Shown here one piece after another: positions 48,113 to 57,319 of a stretch of 64,000 bases of DNA. Both the position numbers and the translations under genes were made by a program. This DNA is from Arion vulgaris (Eukaryota; Mollusca; Gastropoda; Stylommatophora; Arionidae), in contig CM036759.1 of assembly GCA_020796225.1 (NCBI GenBank), positions 806,001 through 870,000 of the forward strand. Reading direction: 5' to 3'. The notes beneath the pieces are model-generated. The model ran no database searches. It saw only the letters and a program-made list of their open reading frames with translations, and was not told where the DNA came from. The stretch's first letter is position 1; every line of letters begins with the position of its first letter.

Positions 48113-48284
48113 CGTTTAGTTTGAATATTGTTAGATTTGTTGCCGCAATGTTGGACCAATCATCTGTTGACAAGTCATAGGTTTGCTTCAACTTGTGAAC
48201 TTTGTACTTTCAAAGGTCATAGTTTACCATCCACATCATACAAAAATCTTGAGTGAGCACATGATAGTTATCATATAAGTGTAC

Positions 48285-48367
48285 CTGTTTCCTGTATGAA
48301 AGAAGATCATACCCAGAGCCAGAGTAGCACCTGGAGATGTCACATCCACGTTCACTCGATCTCCTTC
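48285..48367 (-). CDS. ANAPC1: ANAPC1 exon (PC-repeat region), 83 nt
   Basis: The acceptor TTATAATACAG precedes GAAGGA and the donor GTACAC follows AG. The reading is EGDRVNVDVTSPGATLALGM then IFFHTGN, with AG left over to start an Arg or Ser codon. EGDxxNVDVTxPGATLALxMIxxxTxN is one of the most conserved blocks of APC1. The upstream intron is 8.0 kb and holds LINE-A copy 2, a P-like element, a SINE and two minisatellites. Downstream begins the apparent 46-kb intron, with a 36-bp minisatellite starting within about 175 bp of the donor. Confidence 0.95.
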
Positions 48368-48431
48368 CTGTATTATAAAACATATCATTAACACCACAGT
48401 AAACTATGTACAAATATTATCATCATCATTG

Positions 48432-51288
48432 GCCTCTTTGTCTCAGGAGACAATAGATGTTGCGTCACGTAGTATGTTCTGTGCTGAATCACAACGTTTC
48501 ATGTGGTTGTAATGGTCTATTCTGGAGTGGCAATCCTTGCCACAGTTGCTGCAGGTAAAACTGGAGACTAGAGCCGATGCATGGGATGTTCTCTCTTCTC
48601 TTTGCCTCCACATGTGATGTTGTTTTTCTTTTGAGCCGCCCCTGCGTCATGCTTGCCTGTCTTTGGCCAGCCGCTTCCAGTGTTTTTGTCTATGCCGCAT
48701 GAAGTGAGATCACGCTTGCAGGTGTCAATGAAGCGTAATAATGGGGGCCCATGCTGTCTAGCACCAGATGCGAGTTGACCATATAGAATGTTCTTTGGGA
48801 TTCTATCATCGCTCATACGGCACACGTGTCCCAGCCATCTGAGAGGTCGCTGACTCAGTAAAGTATGCATGCTTGGAATGCCAGCACTATCCAGGACTTC
48901 TATATTGGAGATGTGATTTTGCCATCGGATGTTGTATATTCGCCTGAGACAGCGCATGTGGAAGGTGTTGAGGTGATATTCTTGTCTAGCATATGTGGTC
49001 CATATCTCACTACCATACAGTAGAGTGCTGAGAACACAAGCTTTATATACTTGTGTCTTGGTGTTTCTTGCGAGTGCCCAGTTTTCCCATACACGCTTTG
49101 CTAATTTAAACATAGCAGTGAAGACCTTCCCAATGCGACTACTAATTTCATCATCGGGGGAAAGGTTGGTGCTGATGACAGAGCCAAGGTATGTAAAGGT
49201 GTTGACTACTTCAAGCGTATGACTACCAATGTTTATAGATGGGGCTCTGCTAATATCCTGGAACATTATATTTGTTTTCTTCAGGCTGATGGTCAAGCCG
49301 AATTCATTTGATGCTGCAGCAAATCTGTCCATGAGGTGTGGTAGCCCTTCTTCTGTGTGTGATGTTAATGCTGCATCATCGGCAAACAGAAGTTCCTTGA
49401 TGGTGACTCTTTGAACTTTGGTCTTTGCTTTGAGTCGCGCCATGTTGAACAATTTTCCATTTGATCTTGTGTGGAGAAATATTCCTTCTTTGGCGGATTC
49501 AAAAGCATGGGAGAGAAGTAGGGAGAAAAATATCCCAAAGAGTGTGGGTGCAAGTACACACCCTGCTTGATGCCGCTGTTGATAGGAAAACGCTGGAGGA
49601 GGCCCCATCAAACATCACTGTACCCTTAATGTTGTTATGGAATGATGTTATGATTTTAAGCAATGTAGGAGGGCTGCCGATTTTTTCCAAAAGCTTGAAG
49701 AGGCCAACTCTACTCACTAGGTCAAATGCCTTTGTTAGATCTATGAAGGCAATGTACAGTGGCATTCATTGTTCGCGACATTTCTCCTGCAGTTGTCTCA
49801 AGGAGAATAACATGTCAATAGTGGATCTGTTGGATCTAAATCCACATTGTGACTCAGGGTATACTTGGTTTGCTAGCTTTTGTAACCTATTTAGTACTAC
49901 GCGTGCAAAGACCTTCCCCACGATGCTGAGCAACGAGATACCACAGTAGTTGTTACAGTCACCACGATCACCTTTATTTTTATACAAGATGATGATGTTT
50001 GCATCTCTCATGTCCTGAGGCACTTCTCCCTCCTCCCAGCATAGGCATAATAATTCATGCAGACTGGTCAGGAGAGTTTGTTTAGCACATTTGATTACTT
50101 CAGGGGGGATGCCGTCCTTTCCAGTTGCTTTCCCATTTGCCAGGGTATCAATCGCAATACTGATTTCTGCCTCTGAGGGCATCTGGTCTAATGTGTTCAA
50201 GGTCGGAAGAGCTTTAATTGCATCGAATGCGATGTCAGTTACAATATTTTGGGTGGAATATAACTCTAGATAATGTTCCACCCAGCGTTCCATCTGTTTT
50301 TGCGACCGATTAGAACTTCCCCTGCTTTTGTTTTAAGAGGTGCAGTCTTTTTGATAGTTGGGCCAAAGGCCTTCCTAATGCCCTCATGAACACCCCTTGT
50401 GTTTCCAGTATCAAAGGAGAGCTGAATATTTCTGCATAACTCCTGCCAGTAGTCGTTTGCGCATCGCCTGGCTCTTTTTTGTGCGACACTTCTTGCAGAT
50501 CTAAGAGCAAGAAATGACTTGGCACTTGGATTGCTTTTATGGTTCTGAAGGGCAGTTCTTTTTCTGCTATGACAGGCTCCAACTCTAATATGTTTGCAGC
50601 AAACCAATCAGGGTTTTGCCTATCTCGGATGCCAAAGGTGGTTTTGACCGAATTATATATGGCGTCCCGGATGTAGGACCATTTTGTTTCCGCATTTCCT
50701 TTTGGTGTGCTTTGGAGAATGCTTCCTAATGTATTGCAGAATGATTGTACCATTTCTGGTTTGGTGGTATTTTCGGTGTTAATGTGTGGCCACCCTTTCC
50801 TCTTCGAATGGTGGAGTGTTTTTATTTTCAGCCTAACTTTGCTACATATCAGTGAATGGTCAGTGTCACAGTCAGCACTATGGTAGCTACGAGTACTGAG
50901 CACACTGTTTATCGCATTTCGCCTTGTTATAACTAGATCTATTTGATGCCATCTATGTGAACGTGGGTGTTTCCAGGACACCTTGTGGCAGGGTTTGGTA
51001 TTAAAGAAAGTGTTTGTGATGCAAAGGTTGTTGTAGTTGCATATCTCCAGTAGCCGTTGTCCATTTCATTTTCATTAGTTTTTCCAGTACCATGTTTTCC
51101 AAGGCACGATGGCCAAGAGTTGTGATCGGCTCCAACTCTGGCATTGAAGTCCCCATTAGGAATAGGTGTTCGTTTTTGGGAATTCTACTGATTTCTGATT
51201 GTATCTCCTCATAAAATTTATCTTTTACGTCAGGCTTTGAGTGTAGTGTTGGTGCGTAGACACTGAAGAGATGGACCGGGCATGTTAC
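48432..51288 (-). mobile_element. LINE-A copy 2, main body (RT and endonuclease C-terminus)
   Basis: The longest readable RT piece is 48568-49611 on the minus strand: FADDAALTSHTEEGLPHLMD is the catalytic FADD box, then NEFGLTISLKKTNIMFQDIS, TYLGSVISTNLSPDDEISS, CVLSTLLYGSEIW, RPLRWLGHVCRMSDDRIPKN and a C-terminal domain. Upstream are IAFIDLTKAFDLVSR (motif A), GFRSNRSTIDMLFSLRQL and MERWVEHYLELY (49766-50293), and the endonuclease C-terminal part (50310-51288). Frameshifts separate the pieces. The copy is split at 51288 by the P-like element. It lies in the 8-kb ANAPC1 intron in the same orientation as the gene. Confidence 0.87.
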
Positions 51289-51691
51289 CACGGCCTTCTC
51301 TATAGGGGCCAATTCGCTTCCTTTTTAATGGCAGCGACCTGAGGCAGATACATGAGGCAGTGTTCAACAATTTTCAAAAGGATTATTATTCTCCTGTATT
51401 ACTACTATTGGATTAGTTAGTCTGTTAATTATTGTATAATTATAATTAAATAGTTATAATTTAATAATTATCTTCCTTAACAACCAAATAACGATTGTAA
51501 TTATATATGTATAATATAAGTTAATTTAATAAGTACCTTCTTCAGTAAACATAACTGTTGTCAGTGTTGTAAACATAACAACAAAATAGCGATGCCTAGC
51601 TAGTAAGTAATGTGTACCAAAATGTAGATCAAATTACGATTATAATTATATGTGTATAATTTAACAATTATCTTCTTTAATAAACATAACA

Positions 51692-51748
51692 ATGCCTAGA
51701 AAGTGTTGTGTACCGAAATGTAGACAAGGAACATGTTCTATTGTATAA
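51692..51748 (+). pseudogene. truncated THAP domain start
   Basis: ATG to TAA encodes 18 residues, MPRKCCVPKCRQGTCSIV. The THAP signature begins with Met-Pro and a C-x2-4-C zinc pair (C-C-V-P-K-C), which this fits. A degraded tandem copy of the same start (ATGCCTAGCTAGTAAG) with its upstream AT-rich leader sits at about 51591. Premature stops end both. The domain would bind DNA in a transposase or host THAP protein. Confidence 0.6.
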
Positions 51749-52061
51749 TTATTGAAAGCACCAGCTATAGGACTCAGTATTAAAATAGATCAAGACATGT
51801 CTTTTACTGTTCACCTAAAGAAAGTTTCCATAGATAAGAGTTTCTTTAACTGGCTGTCAAATAGTGGAAAAATTGAGAGATGGTTTCATGTTGAGAACCT
51901 CTTGTCCATGCAAATCATGCAAAGATTTAGAATAGCACCAACTATTGACTATTACATGACAATGGCACACGATAATCCGGTTGAAGCAATTAGTTTATCA
52001 TCCACCACAACAAGCACTAGTTTTGTGCCAGAGAAAACACTCACCATAAAGAGATTGTCAT

Positions 52062-52320
52062 ACAAATTGTAATTACCAGTTACATTAAATTCTCATTAGA
52101 CAGTACTGTATGTGTCTGCGAAGCTCAAAATATAAATATTTTATTGTCTGAGGTTCCAACATTTTCCTCAACAATGATATAAAAATCAGGAATGTTCAAT
52201 GCAATGTTCAGCAAGCTGTTTCTTTACAAAAAAGGAAAGGAGCAAAATTCAGTAGTAGATAAATATATTTGTGTAATACTGTTTAGTTTATGTGCTAATC
52301 AAGCTGTGGTGATTCAGATG
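52062..52320 (+). repeat. left copy of a 260-bp duplication within the P-like element
   Basis: GAGATTGTCATACAAATTG, CTCATTAGACAGTACTG and CAAGCTGTGGTGAT recur in the same order at 53096-53355, about 15 percent diverged. The right copy keeps a longer open reading (VIQIVTASYLKFSLDSTACV). The copies bracket a 45-bp minisatellite. Confidence 0.8.
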
Positions 52321-52429
52321 GATGAAATTTATATTAAAGCTGCACTGAATTATACTGGAGGATAATTGATTGGCACAGCATTTTGTTTTCCCTTGTTATC
52401 CTGTTTCATCTAGTTGAGTCTTTTCTTCG

Positions 52430-52945
52430 ATATAATGTATCAAAAGGTTGAAAGTTAGTATGTAGACTATTGATCTCATTCGATATAATGTATCAAAAGT
52501 TGTCATGTAGACTAGTGATCTCATTCGACATAATGTAATAAAAGTTGTCATGTAGACTATTGATCTCATTCGATATAATGTATCAAAAGTTGTCATGTAG
52601 ACTAGTGATCTCATTCGACATAATGTAATAAAAGTTGTCATGTAGACTATTGATCTCATTCATGAGTTTTAAATGTACTCAAAAGTTGTTGTCATGTAGA
52701 CTAGTGATCTCATTCGACATAATGTAGTAAGTGTATGTAGACTTTGACTCATCATATAATGTAATAAGTGGTATGTAGACTGATTGATTTTTCATTCGAT
52801 ATAATGTAATAAAAGTTGTATAGACTAGATCTCCTTGATATAATGTAATAAAAGTTGTATGTAGACTATTGATCTCCTTCGACATAATGTAATAAAAGTT
52901 GGTATGTAGACTATTGATCTCCTTCGACATAATGTAACAAAAATG
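52430..52945. repeat. 44/45-bp minisatellite inside the P-like element
   Basis: The unit TAGACTATTGATCTCATTCG plus ATATAATGTATCAAAAGTTG and TCATG is repeated about 12 times; early units alternate between two higher-order versions (CGATATAATGTATC and CGACATAATGTAAT). It lies between the two copies of the 260-bp duplication. Confidence 0.9.
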
Positions 52946-53095
52946 GTGTTTCATTTAACTACACACATTTAATAGATAGGGTGACTAAAGTACCCATCAC
53001 AAGATCTCACTGTTCTCTGCTTCATATCATATCTAGTTGTTCAAAGCTGATATCTTCTGAATATGAAGATAAGTTCTTGACGACAAACCAGAAGG

Positions 53096-53355
53096 AGATT
53101 GTCATACAAATTGTAACTGCCAGCTACTTAAAATTCTCATTAGACAGTACTGCATGTGTCTGCGGAGCTCAAAAAGAAATACTTTATTGTCCCGGTTCCA
53201 ACATTTGCCTCAACAATTATAGAAAAATAAAGAATGATCAATGCAATGTTAAGCAAGCTGCTTCTTCACAAAAAGGAAAGTAGTAAAACTCAGTAGTAGA
53301 TAAATATATTTGTGTACTACTGTTTAGTTTATGTGATAATCAAGCTGTGGTGATG
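53096..53355 (+). repeat. right copy of a 260-bp duplication within the P-like element
   Basis: Direct-repeat partner of 52062-52320. It lies in an open reading at 52981-53283 with CVCGAQKEILYCPGSNICL, rich in Cys but matching no family I recognise. Confidence 0.78.
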
Positions 53356-53692
53356 TGCAAACTTGTGACTGACTTATTCATGGATAACTGATGAGAGACT
53401 ACCATAAGCTGATGTAAGTACACTAGTATTCATATATAAATTAAGTATTCTGTATAAAATTAAACTAAAATAGTATGTGAGAGCAACAACTATAGCTACT
53501 CATCAGAAAACATCTTCTGTAATACACACATACATCCAACAACAAGTTTCTAACATCTGCAAGATGTATTGTCTAGATCAGCGTTTCCCAATAGTAACAG
53601 TCAATAGTTTGTGAGAATACACCGCCTCAGCCTATGACGTCACATGACAATATTGCCGCCTGTGCTGAGGCCATTATTTACAATGGCCACGC

Positions 53693-54018
53693 TGTTACTG
53701 TGCAGAGTTTAATGGATAAAATACGGTCTGAGCCGTTTATTGGAGGTTCTACCAAGTGGAGCAGTGTATTTTTGATGGCAAATCTTACTCCATGCAGTCT
53801 TGATTCGTCTTGAGCTTTTCCTTGCCAGTAGAACGTGAAGTCTTGTTCCCTCAGCGATCCATTTTCAGCGAGTCGTGTCTCCTGTAGTGCTGCGATGTCC
53901 ACTCCAAGTCGTTTGAGCTCATTGTTGATTACTGCAGTTTTCCGAATGTCGTGTATCTGTGTAAGATCTTCTGACAGGCCAAGACACATTGTCCTTACGT
54001 TCCAGCTTGCTAAGCCCT
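53693..54018 (-). mobile_element. LINE-A copy 2, endonuclease N-terminus
   Basis: Minus-strand reading SWNVRTMCLGLSEDLTQIHD, then ELKRLGVDIAALQETRLAEN, DFTFYWQGKAQDESRLHGV and SDRILSIKL: the start of an AP endonuclease fold with the catalytic Glu of QETR. It continues, across the inserted P-like element, into PVHLFSVYAPTLHSKPDV at about 51280. The 5' end abuts a 35-bp minisatellite at about 54019, so the true 5' end is lost or hidden. Confidence 0.85.
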
Positions 54019-55412
54019 TCGAAACCAATAAGCTCATCATCTACTACATTCTAGAATTGAAACCAATAAGCTCATCTACTACATTCTAGAATTGAAACCA
54101 ATAAACTCATCTACTACATTCTAGAATTGAAACCAATAAACTCATCTACTACATTCTGAGAAAATGCTATAACCAGAATAAACCATCTCATCTACTACAT
54201 TCTAGAAATGAAACCAATAAACTCATCTACTACATTCTAGAATTGAAACCAATAAACTCATCTACTACATTCTAGAATTCAAACCAATAAGCTCATCTAC
54301 TACATTCTAGAATTCAAACCAATAAACTCATCTACTACATTCTAGAAATGAAACCAATAAACTCATCTACTACTAGAATGAAACCAATAAGCTCATCTAC
54401 TACAGAATTGAAACCAATAAGCTCATCTACTACATTCTAGAAATGAAACCAATAAGCTCATCTACTACAGAATTGAAACCAATAAGCTCATCTACTACAG
54501 AATTGAAACCAATAAGCTCATCTACTACAGAATTGAAACCAATAAGCTCATCTACTACATTCTAGAATTGAAACCAATAAACTCATCTACTACATTCTAG
54601 AATTGAAACCAATAAACTCATCTATTACATTCTACAATTGAAACCAATGAGCTCATCTACTACATTCTAGAATTGAAACCAATAAACTCATCTACTACAT
54701 TCTAGAATTCAAACCAATAAGCTCATCTACTACATTCTAGAATTGAAACCCACTAAGCGCATCTACTACATTCTAGAATTGAAACCAATAAGATCATCTA
54801 CTACATTCTAGAATTGAAACCAATAAACTCATCTACTACATTCTAGAATTGAAACCAATAAGCTCATCTACTACATTCTAGAAATGAAACCAATAAACTC
54901 ATCTACTACATTCTAGAATTGAAACCAATAAGCTCATCTACTACATTCTAGATATCAAACAAATAAACTCATCTACTACATTCTAGAATTAAAACGAATA
55001 AGCTCATCTACTACATTCTAGAAATGAAACCAATAAACTCATCTACTACAGAATTGAAACCAATAAACTCATCTACTACAGAATTGAAACCAATAAGCTC
55101 ATCTACATTCAGAATTGAAACCAATAAGCTCATCACTACAGAATTAAAACCAATAAGCTCATCTACTACAGAATTGAAACCAATAAGCTCATCTACTACA
55201 TTCTAAGAATTTCAAAAAACCAATAAGCTCATCTACTACATTCTAGAATTGAAACCAATAAGCTCATCTACTACAGAATTGAAACCAATAAGCTCATCTA
55301 CTACATTCTAGAATTCAAACCAATAAGCTCATCTACTACATTCTAGAATTGAAACCAATAAACTCATCTACATTCTAGAATTGAAACCAATAAACTCATC
55401 TATTACATTCTA
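54019..55412. repeat. 35-bp minisatellite array (ANAPC1 intron)
   Basis: About 42 tandem copies of ACATTCTAGAATTGAAACCA plus ATAAGCTCATCTACT, some lacking the TTCTAG block. It abuts the 5' end of LINE-A copy 2. Confidence 0.93.
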
Positions 55413-55424
55413 CATTCGTTCTTT

Positions 55425-55640
55425 ACAACTAATTTTAATCACTCTTTGTGATATGTTTGATTTTTGCCAGAACGTGTATACGTTGCACAATGGTTTGGTA
55501 GACCCTAAACGCAGACTTCTACACGTTTAGAACATGTGCATCCGATTTCAGCCAAACCTCTTTAGTCGCCTCTTATGACATGCGTGACCGGTAACAGTGG
55601 TTCTATTCTTTACATCCCAAATTTGGGTTTCGTAACCCTG
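55425..55640 (-). mobile_element. SINE-1 copy in ANAPC1 intron
   Basis: Read on the minus strand it shows TTTGGGATGTAAAGAATAGA, ACCACTGTTACC, CATGTCATAAGAGGCGACTA, AAGAGGTTTGGCTGAAATCG and CACAAAGAGTGATTAAAATT, in the same order as the 33790 copy. It is about 15 percent diverged by eye. It sits between two minisatellites, the 35-bp array ending at about 55412 and the 20-bp array starting at about 55680. Confidence 0.75.
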
Positions 55641-55679
55641 AACGTCTTATTATTTGATTTGAGAAGAAATATGAATCCA

Positions 55680-56180
55680 CAGATAAGTCACTGCATGCTC
55701 ACAGAATCAGCTCACTGCATGCTCACAGAACCAGGAAGCAGCTCACAGAACCAGGAAGCGGCTCACAGAACCAGGAAGCAGCTCACAGAACCAGGAAGCA
55801 GCTCACTGCATGCTCACAGAACCAGGAAGCAGCTCACAGAACTAGGAAGTAGCTCACTGCATGCTCAACCCGGGAAAACTCAGCAGGAAGCAGCTCACTG
55901 CATGCTCACAGAACCAGAAGCAGCTCACTGCATGCTCACAGAACCAGGAAGCAGCTCACAGAACCAGGAAGCAGCTCAAGAACCAGGAAGCAGTCACAGA
56001 ACAGGACGCTCACTGCATCCTCACAGAACCAGGAAGCAGCACACAGAACCAGGAAGCAGCTCAGCAATGTTGTGTGTGTATCACAGATAAGTCACTGCAT
56101 GCTCACAGAACCAGGAAGCAGCTCACTGCATGCTCATAGAACCAGCTCACTGCATGCTCCACCAGAACCAGGAAGCAGCT
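55680..56180. repeat. 20-bp minisatellite array (ANAPC1 intron)
   Basis: Units GCTCACAGAACCAGGAAGCA and a variant with GCTCACTGCATGCTCACAGA, about 24 copies. The open plus reading at 55575-56090 (repeating ACCARTRKQLT-like peptides) is a by-product. Confidence 0.92.
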
Positions 56181-56307
56181 CAGTAATGTTGTATGTGTGT
56201 GTATGCAGCGCGCATGCGCACACACACCCACCCCACCACATATGCACACACCTGGGTAGAGAAAAAGACGTATAGAAACATGTTAACAAACAGATATTTG
56301 TGCATGT

Positions 56308-56371
56308 GAGAGAGAAAGAGAGAGGGAGAGAGTGAGAGAGAAAGAGAGAGGGAGAGAGAGTGAGAGAGAAA
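56308..56371. repeat. (GA)n-rich microsatellite next to an ANAPC1 donor
   Basis: Interrupted AGAG/GGAG/TGAG tract. On the gene strand it is a (CT)n tract starting about 16 nt after the 5' splice site of the 51-nt exon (donor at 56386). Pyrimidine tracts in this place are known binding targets of PTB or TIA-1 type splicing factors; function here is inference. Confidence 0.8.
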
Positions 56372-56386
56372 GCAAGTTCTGCTTAC

Positions 56387-56437
56387 CTTGATCAGAAAAC
56401 TTGGTGCACGGTAGACTCTGTCTCGATTTGGCCACAA
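56387..56437 (-). CDS. ANAPC1: ANAPC1 microexon-like 51-nt exon
   Basis: The acceptor ATCAAATAG precedes TTGTGG and the donor GTAAGC follows AAG. The 17 codons read LWPNRDRVYRAPSFLIK, phase 0 to phase 0. The motif RxxxxxxPSxxIK, directly followed in the next exon by EGD, corresponds to the APC1 segment that links MVGGH to the EGDxxNVDVTxPGATLAL block. It sits between a (TG)n tract upstream and a (CT)n-rich tract directly downstream of the donor (minus-strand sense). The in-frame length and the flanking tracts make it a candidate cassette exon. Identification is good because phase and order fit on both sides, although this linker is less conserved. Confidence 0.82.
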
Positions 56438-56486
56438 CTATTTGATAAACAAAGACAAGTAACATGTCAACCACATATTTAATGTT

Positions 56487-56505
56487 ACACACACACACAC
56501 ACACA
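56487..56505. repeat. (AC)n microsatellite upstream of the 51-nt ANAPC1 exon
   Basis: 19 bp of pure AC. On the gene strand it is (GT)n about 50 nt before the acceptor at 56439-56438. UG-rich tracts can bind CELF or TDP-43 family proteins. Confidence 0.85.
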
Positions 56506-56589
56506 AGCACATACACAGATAACCAAAGATGTATTGTATATAACTAAAGACATCATATTTGCCATGTGCAATGATTGTATGATAACTAT

Positions 56590-57135
56590 ATAGTAAGATC
56601 TGAGATGAAACACTAAGAACTGAGACACTAAGATCTGAGACACTAAGATCTGAGATGAGACACTAAGATCTGAGACGAGACACTAAGATTTGAGATGAGA
56701 CACTAAGAACTGAGACACTAAGATCTGAGACACTAAGATCTGGAGAAGCGAGTCACCAAGATCTAGCAGAGACGGCAGTCACTAAGACCTGAGGACGAGT
56801 CACTAAGACCTGAGAGGAGTCAGTGAGACCTGAGACGAGTCACTAAAACCAGAGACAAGTCAGTGAGACCTGAGACGAGTCACTAAGACCTGAGAGGAGT
56901 CAGTGAGACCAGAGTCAGTGAGACCTGAGATGAGTCACTAAGATCTGAGAGGAGTCAGTGAGACCTGGAGAGCGAGTCACTAAGCACTGAGAGAAGTCAG
57001 TGAGACCTGAGACGAGTCACTAAGACCAGAGACGAGTCAGTGAGACCTGAGATGAGTCAGTGAGACGTGAGTCAGTGTGACGTGAGCCAGTGTGACGTGA
57101 GCCAGTGTGACATGAGTCGGTGTGACATGAGTCAG
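56590..57135. repeat. about 21-bp minisatellite array (ANAPC1 intron)
   Basis: Units such as GAGACCTGAGACGAGTCACTA with related GAGACACTAAGATCTGAGA forms, about 25 copies drifting from one type to another, ending in GTGACGTGAGCCA variants. It fills most of the 761-bp intron between the 51-nt and 87-nt exons. Confidence 0.9.
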
Positions 57136-57198
57136 TGAGAATATATCAAGAGAATATGACCAAAAGAATATGACAGACACAAAGACAAGATGACTCAC

Positions 57199-57285
57199 AA
57201 TCTGTTTGGTATGTCCCCCCACCATCAAATGACACAGCAAGTCTGCCATACTCAAATCTGACAAGCCTGTTGCCTGGTTACCTTT
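57199..57285 (-). CDS. ANAPC1: ANAPC1 exon (PC-repeat region), 87 nt
   Basis: The acceptor CATCCACAG precedes AAAGGT and the donor GTGAGT follows ATT. The exon is 29 codons, phase 0 to phase 0, and reads KGNQATGLSDLSMADLLCHL then MVGGHTKQI. The blocks GLSDL, ADxLxxxMVGGH are the expected continuation of APC1 after the LGLIMFG block of the previous exon. Because both ends are in phase 0, skipping would keep the frame. A 23-bp minisatellite begins only about 35 bp upstream of the acceptor, and a 21-bp minisatellite lies about 65 bp downstream of the donor. Confidence 0.93.
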
Positions 57286-57319
57286 CTGTGGATGACATCA
57301 AGTCAGTGTTGTCAATAAT

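Larger units (their letters stand above)
51289..53692 (+). mobile_element. THAP/P-element-like DNA transposon remnant inserted in LINE-A
   Basis: The segment is absent from LINE-A copy 1 at the same point (about 23095). TGTTAC flanks it at 51283-51288 and 53693-53698, with 1-2 further degenerate bases possible. Ends CACGGCC and GGCCACG are weakly inverted, with a second GGCC about 10 bp inside each. At 51692-51748 it encodes MPRKCCVPKCRQGTCSIV then a stop, a typical start of a THAP zinc-binding domain (M-P-x-x-C-x-x-x-x-C). THAP starts are found in P-element transposases. Downstream readings (51752-52072, 52981-53283) are open but not recognised. It is decayed and carries internal duplications. 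Confidence 0.6.
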
